A stretch of DNA of 64,000 nucleotides, taken from contig NZ_FOGG01000021.1 of NCBI RefSeq assembly GCF_900111155.1, forward strand, positions 27,973-91,972. Direction: 5' to 3'. Origin of the DNA: Pedobacter rhizosphaerae. Lineage in GTDB: Bacteria > Bacteroidota > Bacteroidia > Sphingobacteriales > Sphingobacteriaceae. Positions 51,272 to 60,143 of this stretch are shown piece after piece. Within the stretch, counting starts at the first letter, position 1; each line of letters opens with the position of its first letter. The position numbers were made by a program, and so were the translations under genes. The notes under the pieces are model-generated. The model worked only from the letters and a program-made list of their open reading frames with translations, was not told the origin of the DNA and did no database searches.

Positions 51272-52792
51272 TTAGTCGTTAACGTGCTCATCTCTTTTAT
51301 TAGAGAGGTAAATGGTACCAATAATTAAACTCAACGCGGCAATCCCGATAGGATACCAAAGGCCTGATAATGGTGTAGAACCAGCAAAACTGGCAATTAA
51401 GGTGGCAATGAAAGGAACCAATCCGCCGAACACCCCATTACCAATATGGTAAGGTAAAGACATGGAAGTGTATCTTATTTTCGTTGGAAAAAGTTCTACC
51501 AAAAATGCAGCAATAGGCCCATAAACCATGGTAACCAATAAAATCTGAAAGAAAATTAAACCAATAAACTTCCAGAAAACAGGCTTGCTTAGCACTTTAT
51601 CTTTAATCAGCTCTTTTGCAGGAACAATTCCTTTGGCCACAGATAAAGTATCATGCTGTAGCTTTACAAAAGAAGCACCATCCTTTAATACGATTTTAGT
51701 AGCGGTTGTTCTTAAACTGTCCTGGCTCTGGTCTAACAGCACGGTATGAATGCTTGGCGTTGACGAAACAATTTCGCTTTGGCTTACCGAGCTGAAATCT
51801 GTATCATCTAAAAAGGTCTGATAAATTGGACGGTAAAAAACAATGCCTAAAAGCATTCCGGCAAGCATAATCCACTTTCGGCCAACCCTATCGCTCCATG
51901 CACCAAAAATGACAAAAAACGGCGTTGCAAAGGCAATTCCCCAGAGCAGAATATAACGGGAATCGTTGAAATCGAGCTTACAGGTATTTTCTAAGAAAGA
52001 TTGTGCATAAAACTGTCCGGTATACCAAATCACTCCTTGCCCCATGGTTGCACCAAACAGCGCCAGCAATACCATTTTAAAATTAGCCTTGTTATTGAAA
52101 CTTTCCTTTAATGGATTTTTAGAAATTTTTCCCTCCGATTTTAACTTCGAAAACATGGGCGATTCGTGCATTTTCATCCGGATATAAATGGATACCACCA
52201 CCAGCAAAATAGAAAGGAGAAAGGGAATTCTCCAGCCCCAATCGGCAAAAGTATCGGCACCAAGCACATTTTTGGTAATCACAATCACGCCCAAAGAAAG
52301 AAATAAACCCAGTGTGGCTGTGGTTTGGATCCAGCTGGTGAAAAAGCCACGCCTGTTTTCAGGGGCATGTTCTGCCACATATGTTGCGGCTCCGCCATAT
52401 TCTCCACCCAAAGCCAGCCCCTGAACCAAACGAAGTATCAATACTAAAATGGGCGCCGCATATCCGATGGTTTTATAAGAAGGAATAAGCCCGATGAGAA
52501 AGGTGGATCCCCCCATCAATACGAGCGTTAGTAAGAAAGTATATTTTCTTCCAATCAAATCGCCCAGCCTACCAAAAACCAGCGCACCAAAGGGCCTCAC
52601 AATAAAGCCGGCGGCAAAAATAGCCAGGGTATTAATCAATGCAGAAGCTCCTGCATCTTCAGGAAATAGCTTTGAACCAATGATCACAGCCAAGCTGCCG
52701 AAAATATAAAAGTCGTACCATTCAATTAATGTGCCCAGGGAAGAGGCACCGATCACTTTGAAGATATTGTTCTTAGGTAATGCTTCACTCAT
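51272..52792 (-). CDS. MFS transporter, metabolite:H+ symporter (ProP/ShiA-like)
   Basis: 506 residues with 12 membrane segments. IEWYDFYIFGSLAVIIG near the start, FGRLGDLIGRKYTFLL near 74, LRLVQGLALGGEYGGAATYV near 120-139 and SDRVGRKWIMLAG near 282 are MHS-family signatures. A soluble insert of about 75 residues (about 315-390; TDFSSVSQSEIVSSTPSIHT to AKELIKDKVLS) sits in the outward loop between TM8 and TM9, as in some Bacteroidota members. Cargo (proline, alpha-ketoglutarate, shikimate or similar) cannot be told. Confidence 0.88.
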   Translation of the reverse strand: MSEALPKNNIFKVIGASSLGTLIEWYDFYIFGSLAVIIGSKLFPEDAGASALINTLAIFAAGFIVRPFGALVFGRLGDLIGRKYTFLLTLVLMGGSTFLIGLIPSYKTIGYAAPILVLILRLVQGLALGGEYGGAATYVAEHAPENRRGFFTSWIQTTATLGLFLSLGVIVITKNVLGADTFADWGWRIPFLLSILLVVVSIYIRMKMHESPMFSKLKSEGKISKNPLKESFNNKANFKMVLLALFGATMGQGVIWYTGQFYAQSFLENTCKLDFNDSRYILLWGIAFATPFFVIFGAWSDRVGRKWIMLAGMLLGIVFYRPIYQTFLDDTDFSSVSQSEIVSSTPSIHTVLLDQSQDSLRTTATKIVLKDGASFVKLQHDTLSVAKGIVPAKELIKDKVLSKPVFWKFIGLIFFQILLVTMVYGPIAAFLVELFPTKIRYTSMSLPYHIGNGVFGGLVPFIATLIASFAGSTPLSGLWYPIGIAALSLIIGTIYLSNKRDEHVND

Positions 52793-52892
52793 AAGAAATT
52801 GGAATATTTGGTTTTCCGAATATAGCTGATTTAAAACGTATTAAAAACGTTTATTTCGAAATCTTCTTAAAAACCTTATTCCATTTCATTCA

Positions 52893-53525
52893 TTATTTCT
52901 TTGAAGCGATCTGTTTTCCTGCCCAAACAAATAATAGCGATCCCAACCCGAAAACTGCCGATAAACCTAAACAGTTTAGTGCTGTACCGGCATAGCCGAG
53001 TTTGCTTACATTGAGAAAGGGATAAGGATAGGTATTAACCAAAGCTCCTCTAACGAGTGCAAAAACCATATACAAAAAGGGATAAACAAGCCAGGCATAA
53101 ATCTGGCTATACTTTAATGTACTTTTATCCACAAAAGCCATCCAAAAAATTAAAAATAAGATGGGATTAACTACATGCAACAACTCATTAGCCAATACAG
53201 ACAGCCCCGTTAAATTCACAATTCCCCTTAAAACGAGGTTATAAATTAAACCCACCACCACGATATACACGGTTATTGCGGTAAGCCAACTGGATTTAGT
53301 TAGGAAATTACCACTTTTACTGTTTAAATAAAATAATACAGAACCTAAGGCCAGGCCACAGATAATATTGGTTAACACAGTAAAGTACATTAAAAAGCCA
53401 TCTATAGACTGGAGCCAGTTATATTGCCGGTCTTCCAAAATCAATACGAACTGTAGAATGATGCCAAACCAAAAGATAAAAAATAAAATACCCGTAAATA
53501 ATTTATAGGAGAAGGCTGATTTCAT
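52893..53525 (-). CDS. Pr6Pr-type six-TM membrane protein
   Basis: 210 residues, six to seven hydrophobic segments. DGFLMYFTVLTNIICGL near 42-58, ANELLHVVNPILFLIFW near 112 with the conserved His and Pro, WLVYPFLYMVFALVRG and TYPYPFLNV match the Pr6Pr family (related to FAR-17a/AIG1 lipid hydrolases). The AIG1-like His is kept; the Thr or Asp-type nucleophile cannot be told by eye. Possible lipid-hydrolase role is an inference from the distant relatives. Monocistronic. Confidence 0.75.
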   Translation of the reverse strand: MKSAFSYKLFTGILFFIFWFGIILQFVLILEDRQYNWLQSIDGFLMYFTVLTNIICGLALGSVLFYLNSKSGNFLTKSSWLTAITVYIVVVGLIYNLVLRGIVNLTGLSVLANELLHVVNPILFLIFWMAFVDKSTLKYSQIYAWLVYPFLYMVFALVRGALVNTYPYPFLNVSKLGYAGTALNCLGLSAVFGLGSLLFVWAGKQIASKK

Positions 53526-53609
53526 ACTTTTTAACGATTGTGATTACTAAATTTAAGGAGTTTAAAACATTTCTGGTTTCAATTTGTAATTTCATTTCAA
53601 AAAAAGTTT

Positions 53610-54500
53610 ATGCTTCTGGTACAAAACATACGTCTGAGTAGAATTTTAAGAAATACATGGCATGTAGATCTGATTATGATTGCCTCTTGTACGGCTTCTT
53701 ATTTAGTGAGAGAGTATTTAATTGCGCATCATTTTGAAATCCCTTCCATCATACCAACACTGTTGGGTACTGCAATTGCATTCTTTATTGGTTTTAACAA
53801 TAACCAGGCTTATGACCGGTGGTGGGAAGCGAGAAAAGTTTGGGGCGCATTGGTAAACGACTCCCGCTCTTTTACAAGGGCATTGCTCAATTATGTAGAC
53901 GGTGAAGAAGAAACCGTAAAGCGCATGGTATATCGTCATATTGCCTTTCTATATGCCTTAAAGGCAAATCTGAGAGGAACAGTTGATGAAATTTACATTA
54001 AATATCTTAATGAAGCCGATATAAAAGAGATGGAAAAGCATAAAAATATGCACAATGCCATCCTCAATATTCAATCGCGCGATCTGCAAAAGCTGTCAAA
54101 ATCGAGTGCTATAGATGGATTCCGTTTTATTGAAATCAATGAAATGCTGGTGCGCTTCTCTGATTCTATGGGTATGAGTGAGCGAATAAAAAACACCATT
54201 TTCCCTACCACCTATAGTTACTTAACGAAAGTTTTCATCTGGCTTTTTGTGGTCACCTTTACACTGGTAATCAGTCAATCAGCAGGTGTTTATTCCATCT
54301 TCCTGGGCTGGCTAATTGGCTTTGTCTTTGTGTCTACCCAAATCAATGGGATGAGTTTGGTCAACCCGTTTGAGAATAATTCGGCTGGAGTTCCGCTAAA
54401 TCAAATCACTCGAACAATAGAAATTAACCTTTTACAAATGCTGGGAGAAACAGACATACCTGAGCCCATAAAACCAATAAACGACGAGTACGTACTTTAA
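53610..54500 (+). CDS. Bestrophin-family anion channel
   Basis: 296 residues with four membrane segments in two pairs. IPTLLGTAIAFFIGFNNNQA near 49-68 and YDRWWEARKVWGALVNDSRS near 69-88 are the core bestrophin/UPF0187 motifs; FPTTYSYLTKVFIWLFVV near 199 and the C-terminal INGMSLVNPFEN near 251 are also typical. Bacterial members form pentameric channels for ions. Its stop codon abuts the terC stop (54500/54501) with no gap, so the two convergent genes share their 3' end. Confidence 0.9.
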   Translation: MLLVQNIRLSRILRNTWHVDLIMIASCTASYLVREYLIAHHFEIPSIIPTLLGTAIAFFIGFNNNQAYDRWWEARKVWGALVNDSRSFTRALLNYVDGEEETVKRMVYRHIAFLYALKANLRGTVDEIYIKYLNEADIKEMEKHKNMHNAILNIQSRDLQKLSKSSAIDGFRFIEINEMLVRFSDSMGMSERIKNTIFPTTYSYLTKVFIWLFVVTFTLVISQSAGVYSIFLGWLIGFVFVSTQINGMSLVNPFENNSAGVPLNQITRTIEINLLQMLGETDIPEPIKPINDEYVL

Positions 54501-55292
54501 TTAGCTATTTTTCTCTTCCGATTCTATACGGGGTTGGTTCAGTTTAACAATATTTTTCTGCTGGCGTTTTCTAAAAATCATATTTAATACCTCAACGGAA
54601 ACAGAAAATGCCATACCGAAGTAGATGTAATTTTTAAGGTGCATTTCGTGAGCGGCTCTTGAATCCCAGCCCTCTATTACTAAGCTTAAACCAATCATCA
54701 CCAAAAAAGACAGCGCCAACATCTTTAATGTAGGATGTTGGTGAATAAAGCCCGCGATTTTAGGACTAAACGTAAACATAATAAACATGGCAATTACCAC
54801 TGCAACAATCATTACCTCAACATGCTTTGCCGTTCCGCCTGCCGTAATAATGCTATCGAAAGAGAAAACAGCATCAATAAGCATAATCTGAAAAACAGCC
54901 TGACCAAAACCCAAAGGTTTTTTATTTTCTGTACTCAACGATGGATCTTCACCCTCCAGTTTATGGTGTATCTCCATTACCGATTTATAGATTAAAAATA
55001 ATCCTCCCAACAACATCACCAGGCTCGCCAGGTCAAACCCTTTACCAAACCAACTTTCCGGAATAATGAATTTTCCCTTCTGAGATAATAACCAGCTTAA
55101 ACCAAAAAGCATCAAACATCGAGAAGCAATCCCTGTAAGCATCCAGATTACCCGGGCTGTTTTTTGCGAGTCCTGCTTTACCCGATTTAAAATGATACTG
55201 ACAAAAATTACATTATCTATCCCCAGAACAATTTCTAAAAGCGTTAATGTAAATAAGGATATCCAGGCTTCTGCGCTAGTGAGTAGTTCCAT
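54501..55292 (-). CDS. TerC-family integral membrane protein
   Basis: 263 residues, about seven membrane segments. LTLLEIVLGIDNVIFVSIIL near 17-36 and IDAVFSFDSIITAGG near 139-153 contain the paired Asp residues of the TerC transport motif. The C-terminus is charged and cytoplasmic. TerC proteins export metal ions (manganese in several studied members) or help load secreted metalloproteins. The ATG at 55292 keeps the first TM intact. No tellurite genes lie nearby, so a manganese-export role is the safer reading. Confidence 0.9.
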   Translation of the reverse strand: MELLTSAEAWISLFTLTLLEIVLGIDNVIFVSIILNRVKQDSQKTARVIWMLTGIASRCLMLFGLSWLLSQKGKFIIPESWFGKGFDLASLVMLLGGLFLIYKSVMEIHHKLEGEDPSLSTENKKPLGFGQAVFQIMLIDAVFSFDSIITAGGTAKHVEVMIVAVVIAMFIMFTFSPKIAGFIHQHPTLKMLALSFLVMIGLSLVIEGWDSRAAHEMHLKNYIYFGMAFSVSVEVLNMIFRKRQQKNIVKLNQPRIESEEKNS

Positions 55293-55471
55293 AAAAGGTG
55301 TTTAAATCTGATAAAGCGAAGATATAAAAACACAATTGATTTAAAAGTTCCTCCGGAAGGGAATATTTTCGACCATTAAACGGAAGCATTACCCAAACTA
55401 AAACCGCCATTTCAAATTCATACAATCTTCATCTCTGATTTTAAAATTTGTATCATCAAATCAGAACGAAA

Positions 55472-58400
55472 ATGTCCGGAAAACAAATATTTCAAACTGA
55501 AACCAAAAGGCGTTGGCACACTTTCACTTGGGTTAGTCGTGGCTTCTTCCTGGTCTTCATCGCTGCAATTGTATGTGTAGCCTTTACTTTATGGTCGGTA
55601 CAATCACCTCGACTACCTTTTATTAACACCAATACTCCCTTAACTCAAAAGCAACTCGAAAAGCTTAAAAAATCTCAGCAGTATAAGGATTTCACCATTG
55701 CAAAATCCAAACTGCAAAAGATAAAAAAAGATCGCGAGAAAAGAGTTTTGCTTCACCGTGGAGACAGTAAGCGCATAAACATGGCTTTTTATGTGAACTG
55801 GGCCGGTACTGCCGGAAAATCGCTGGCCGATTTAAAGAGAAATATCGGACACCTGGACATGGTTGCTACAGAATCCTTTTTCTTAAACGGAGATTCTATT
55901 GTTGACAAGGCCGATACTGCTGCACTTCATGTTATTCATCAAGCCCATAAATCGCCCATAGCTGTAGTATCTAACTTTAATCAAGATCATTGGGATGGAG
56001 CCGCTGTAAGAAGATTATTAAATGATCTCCCTGCACAACAAAAACTCATTACCAATCTCATCCGGGTTACGAAAAAATATCATTTCCAGGGGATCAACAT
56101 CGATTTCGAAGAACTCAATCTAGAAAACAGAGATCAGTTCAATGCTTTTATGAAAAATCTTTATGAACAGTTTCATGCCAAAAAGCTGATGGTTTCACAA
56201 GATATTTCTCCAGAAAATGACGATTATAATCCCGCAATACTTCAAAACTACAACGATTACGTGGTACTCATGGCCTATGATCAACATACCGATCAAAGTA
56301 ATGCCGGAGATATTTCACATCAAGAATGGGTAGAGGATAAGCTCGACGATATTTGCAGCGAAATGAATCCTGATAAGGTAATTTTAGCTCTTGCATGTTA
56401 TGGTTATGATTGGCCACAAAACAGCGTGGGCAAATCGATAACTTACGAGGATGCCATGAATACGGCCGTAAATTATAAAAGTCAGATCCATTACAACCCA
56501 CAATCTGCTAATCTGAATTACACCTATAAAGACGGTAGTAACATTACCCACGAGGTATATTTTACCGATGCGGCAACGAATTTTAACCTCATCCGTAAGG
56601 CCGACGATTGGAATATCGCAGGCGTTGCCCTCTGGCGATTAGGTTCTGAGGATAAACGCTTATGGAGCTTTATCTCTAACGATCTGAGTTTAGATGCCTT
56701 AAAGAAGAAACCTGTTGACCTCAGAAAAATTTCCCCTTTAACCATGGGTGGAATTGCCTACATCGGTGATGGGGAAATTCTTGACCTGGTTTCTACGCCA
56801 AACCCCGGAAGCGTGAAATTTACTTTAGATAAAAAGAATTTCAGCATAGCGGATCAGAAATATGTTCGTTTGCCTACACAATATGTAATTAAAAGGTTTG
56901 GTGAGGCCGATAAAAAAATAGCACTCACCTTTGATGATGGTCCCGACCCTACCTACACCCCGCAGGTAATCAATATCCTTAAAAAAGAAAATGTACCCGG
57001 TTGCTTTTTTGTAGTTGGCATCATGGCCGAAAAAAATATGGAGCTGCTCAGGCAGGAATACAATGATGGCTATGAGATTGGTAACCATACTTTTTTCCAC
57101 CCAGACATGTCGGCCATTGGACCAAATAGAGTAAAATTTGAATTAAACTCTACACGAAGGTTAATTGAGGCTGTAACCGGTCACAGCACTATATTGTTTC
57201 GTGCGCCATTTAATGCGGATGCCGAACCACAAAATATTTCGGAAATACTACCCGTGGCTCAAAGCCGTAAAGAGAACTACATCAATATAGGAGAATACAT
57301 TGATCCGGAAGATTGGGAGCCAGGTAAAACAGCTGATCAGATTTTTAACGAGGTAGTGAAACAACAGGATAACGGTAACATTTTGTTACTGCATGATGCT
57401 GGAGGAAATAGAGAAGCAACAGTTGCCGCGCTGCCCCGCATTATCAAATTCTTCAAACAAAAAGGCTATACCTTTACCACAGTTGGCGATTTAATGGGTA
57501 AAAAACGAGCTGAGCTCATGCCTGCTGTAAAATCAACTGCCAATAGCGGCTTCACTGGCTCTGGAGACTTATTTTTCATCAACTTTTTCTACTACGGAAA
57601 CATGATTTTGAATATTATTTTCACCGTTGCCATAGTGTTAGCCATTTTAAGAACGCTATTTATTGCCTATCTCGCTCTTCTTCAAAGAAAAAAGGCCAAA
57701 AAGAACGTGCATAACCTCATTAAAAGTCCTGCTGAAAAGGTGAGCATCATTATTCCTGCATATAATGAAGAAATAACCGCGGTACAAACTATTAAGAGTC
57801 TTCTAAAAACAAATTATCCCGATTTTGAGCTGATTTTTGTAGATGATGGGTCTAAAGATGAAACCTATGCAATGGTTAATGCACAGTTTGGGAACCATCC
57901 ACAAGTTAAAGTCTTCCGCAAAGCGAATGGAGGAAAGGCTTCGGCGCTCAACTATGGTATTGCCCAGGCCACTGCCGATTATATTATCTGTATTGATGCC
58001 GATACGCAATTAAAAAATAATGCAGTAACGGAGTTAATGCGTTATTTTTATCAACCTCAAATTGCAGCTGTAGCAGGAACTGTAAAAGTTGGAAATGCAA
58101 ACAACATACTTACCAAATGGCAATCCATTGAATATATTACTGCGCAAAACATGGACAGGCGCGCTTTCGATCTCCTCAATACCATTACCGTTGTTCCGGG
58201 AGCCATAGGCGCATTCAGGAAAGAAGTGGTAATAGAGGTGGGTGGCTTTACAACAGATACACTGGCAGAAGATTGTGATTTAACCATGCGCATTTTAAGA
58301 GCTGGATATACCGTTAAAAATTGTGATAATGCTGTTGCGTATACAGAAGCCCCAGAAACGGTTAACATGCTTTTAAAACAACGCTTCCGCTGGAGTTTCG

Positions 58401-58882
58401 GCGTAATGCAAAGTTTTTGGAAAAATAGAAAAACCCTTCTAAATAAAAAATATGGTTACTTCGGAATGGTTGGCATGCCTAATATTCTAATTTATCAGAT
58501 TATACTTCCGCTATTTTCGCCGCTGGCCGATTTATTCATGCTGATTTCATTAATTAGCGGTCTTTTCTCTTTGAGCGCCATTAATAACCTAAAGTTAACA
58601 GGTTTATCAGGAATATTAAGTCTTCATAATGGCTTCGGGCAAGTGCTGTTCTACTATATAATTTTTATCTTGGTCGATCTCTTTTTTGCAGCCATTGCAT
58701 TTAAAATGGAGAAGGAAAAACTAAAAAGCCTGATCTATCTTTTACCTCAGCGCTTCTTTTGGCGACAATTAATGTACCTGGTATTGTTCAGATCTTTTAG
58801 AAAAGCGATTAAAGGTGAGCTGGAAACCTGGGGAACGTTAAAAAGGACAGGCAACGTAAAAGAAGTAGTTGCTTTATCTTAA
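55472..58882 (+). CDS. Membrane fusion protein: GH18-like hydrolase + CE4 polysaccharide deacetylase + GT2 synthase
   Basis: 1136 residues from the ATG at 55472 (a TTG at 55448 is in frame). An N-terminal TM (about 20-43) leads to a GH18-like domain (about 100-430) with FQGINIDFEELN near 206, keeping the catalytic Glu. A CE4 deacetylase follows (about 480-690): ALTFDDGPDP near 483, NHTFFHPDM near 536, FRAPFNAD near 575 and LLHDAGG near 638, all five metal/catalytic motifs present. After a TM (about 710-736) comes a processive GT2 (about 755-1000): FVDDGSKDE, CIDADTQL, TLAEDCDLT and QRFRW, i.e. D, DxD, ED and QxxRW. Three or four TMs end the chain. It most likely makes, de-N-acetylates and trims an N-acetylhexosamine polymer (PNAG-like), combining PgaC- and PgaB-type jobs. 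Monocistronic. Confidence 0.88.
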   Translation: MSGKQIFQTETKRRWHTFTWVSRGFFLVFIAAIVCVAFTLWSVQSPRLPFINTNTPLTQKQLEKLKKSQQYKDFTIAKSKLQKIKKDREKRVLLHRGDSKRINMAFYVNWAGTAGKSLADLKRNIGHLDMVATESFFLNGDSIVDKADTAALHVIHQAHKSPIAVVSNFNQDHWDGAAVRRLLNDLPAQQKLITNLIRVTKKYHFQGINIDFEELNLENRDQFNAFMKNLYEQFHAKKLMVSQDISPENDDYNPAILQNYNDYVVLMAYDQHTDQSNAGDISHQEWVEDKLDDICSEMNPDKVILALACYGYDWPQNSVGKSITYEDAMNTAVNYKSQIHYNPQSANLNYTYKDGSNITHEVYFTDAATNFNLIRKADDWNIAGVALWRLGSEDKRLWSFISNDLSLDALKKKPVDLRKISPLTMGGIAYIGDGEILDLVSTPNPGSVKFTLDKKNFSIADQKYVRLPTQYVIKRFGEADKKIALTFDDGPDPTYTPQVINILKKENVPGCFFVVGIMAEKNMELLRQEYNDGYEIGNHTFFHPDMSAIGPNRVKFELNSTRRLIEAVTGHSTILFRAPFNADAEPQNISEILPVAQSRKENYINIGEYIDPEDWEPGKTADQIFNEVVKQQDNGNILLLHDAGGNREATVAALPRIIKFFKQKGYTFTTVGDLMGKKRAELMPAVKSTANSGFTGSGDLFFINFFYYGNMILNIIFTVAIVLAILRTLFIAYLALLQRKKAKKNVHNLIKSPAEKVSIIIPAYNEEITAVQTIKSLLKTNYPDFELIFVDDGSKDETYAMVNAQFGNHPQVKVFRKANGGKASALNYGIAQATADYIICIDADTQLKNNAVTELMRYFYQPQIAAVAGTVKVGNANNILTKWQSIEYITAQNMDRRAFDLLNTITVVPGAIGAFRKEVVIEVGGFTTDTLAEDCDLTMRILRAGYTVKNCDNAVAYTEAPETVNMLLKQRFRWSFGVMQSFWKNRKTLLNKKYGYFGMVGMPNILIYQIILPLFSPLADLFMLISLISGLFSLSAINNLKLTGLSGILSLHNGFGQVLFYYIIFILVDLFFAAIAFKMEKEKLKSLIYLLPQRFFWRQLMYLVLFRSFRKAIKGELETWGTLKRTGNVKEVVALS

Positions 58883-58888
58883 AATAAT

Positions 58889-59072
58889 CATCAGCGCTAA
58901 TCATTTTAAATCTGCGGGAGGCCATTAATCGCTAACTCCTCCCGCAGATTAAGGTGATAAAACGTAGCATTATTCTTCGGCCTAGTAGACTATAAAAATA
59001 AGGACAAAGTAAACGAGAAAGTAGTTTTAACTTCACAAACCATCAGCGCTAATCATTTTAAATCTGCGGGAG
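58889..59072. repeat. 32-bp direct repeat with AATCTGCGGGAG arms
   Basis: A 32-bp word starting CATCAGCGCTAATCATTTTA is exact at 58889-58920 and 59041-59072. In the first copy AATCTGCGGGAG pairs with CTCCCGCAGATT (58939-58950) to form a hairpin after the GT2 fusion gene. The same arm appears near 50.9 kb. Confidence 0.75.
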
Positions 59073-59152
59073 AACCTCAAGATCAATGAATTAATTTTAG
59101 TATTATTGTTTTAATGATGAAGTAACCGGAACCATAATCTTAATTCTAACCA

Positions 59153-59614
59153 ATGAGTAGCTCCACTTCAAATAACATCTCGTTGAAATCAATTTTAATG
59201 GTTGCCTTTATTGCGGGCACACTAGACGGTGCGGCGGCGGTGATCATTCTGGCCAAGTTTAAGTTTGCCGCAACATTCAAATACATTGCCAGTGCGCTAT
59301 TTGGTAAAGCAGCCTTTTCTGGCGGGACGGAAATGATATTAGCAGGTATCTTCTTTCACTACCTGATTGCGCTCTCATTTACCTTATTCTATGCTATCAT
59401 AGCCAGAAAACTACAGTTTTTAAGTGCTAATAAATTAGTGTCAGGAATTTTATATGGCTTATTGGTCTGGATGATAATGAACCTCATTGTGGTTCCCCTA
59501 ACTCAAATACCGCATGTTGATTTTAATCTGCAACGGGCATTAATCAATGCGGTTATCTTAATTTTTTGTATCGGGTTACCTATTGCAATATTAATCCCAG
59601 GAGAAAGGCATTAA
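59153..59614 (+). CDS. Four-TM membrane protein of unknown function
   Basis: 153 residues with four hydrophobic segments (ILMVAFIAGTLDGAAAVIIL; EMILAGIFFHYLIALSFTLF; SGILYGLLVWMIMNLIVVPL; ALINAVILIFCIGLPIAIL). The layout resembles the YagU/DUF1440 group of small inner-membrane proteins, but I cannot confirm the family. Its stop TAA (59612-59614) overlaps the ispF stop on the other strand in the palindrome TTAA. Confidence 0.7.
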   Translation: MSSSTSNNISLKSILMVAFIAGTLDGAAAVIILAKFKFAATFKYIASALFGKAAFSGGTEMILAGIFFHYLIALSFTLFYAIIARKLQFLSANKLVSGILYGLLVWMIMNLIVVPLTQIPHVDFNLQRALINAVILIFCIGLPIAILIPGERH

Positions 59615-60090
59615 CCTTTCTCGATTAAGCAAACAGCATAAGCTACTACGCCTTCTTCCCGGCCAACGAAGCCCATTTGCTCATTTGTAGTTGCCTTGAT
59701 AGAGATGTCCTCTGTTGAAATTCCAATCGCTGCTGCTATATTTTCTTGCATTGCAGGAATATGAGGATTAATTTTTGGAGCCTCTAAACACAGCATGGCA
59801 TCGATGTTTCCTACACTCCATCCTTTTTCAGCCAAAAGTTTTATCGTTTCCTTCAATAAAATCAAGCTACTAATGCCTTTCCATCTATCGTCTGTATTTT
59901 TAAAGTGAAAGCCTATATCACGCAAATTTGCAGCACCTAATAAAGCATCACAAATAGCATGTAACAATACATCAGCATCCGAATGCCCAAAAGCACCTTT
60001 ATGGTGTTCTAAGGTAACTCCACCTACCACAAAAGGGTGCTGATCTTTTAGTTGATGAACATCAAACCCAAAGCCTACTCTTATTTTCAT
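59611..60090 (-). CDS. ispF: 2-C-methyl-D-erythritol 2,4-cyclodiphosphate synthase
   Basis: 159 residues, normal length. It forms MEcPP in the non-mevalonate isoprenoid pathway. RVGFGFDVHQL (zinc ligands Asp10, His12) at the start, GAFGHSDADVLLHAICDALLGA near 33-54 (third zinc ligand His), DIGFHFKNTD near 58 and ATTNEQMGFVGREEGV near 132 are all intact. A trimer in known structures. Downstream of porV by 53 bp on the same strand. Confidence 0.97.
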   Translation of the reverse strand: MKIRVGFGFDVHQLKDQHPFVVGGVTLEHHKGAFGHSDADVLLHAICDALLGAANLRDIGFHFKNTDDRWKGISSLILLKETIKLLAEKGWSVGNIDAMLCLEAPKINPHIPAMQENIAAAIGISTEDISIKATTNEQMGFVGREEGVVAYAVCLIEKG

Positions 60091-60143
60091 CTATTTTTTT
60101 TATTTGAGGTTGAAATGATTTAACCGGAAGCAGATCAGTAAAC

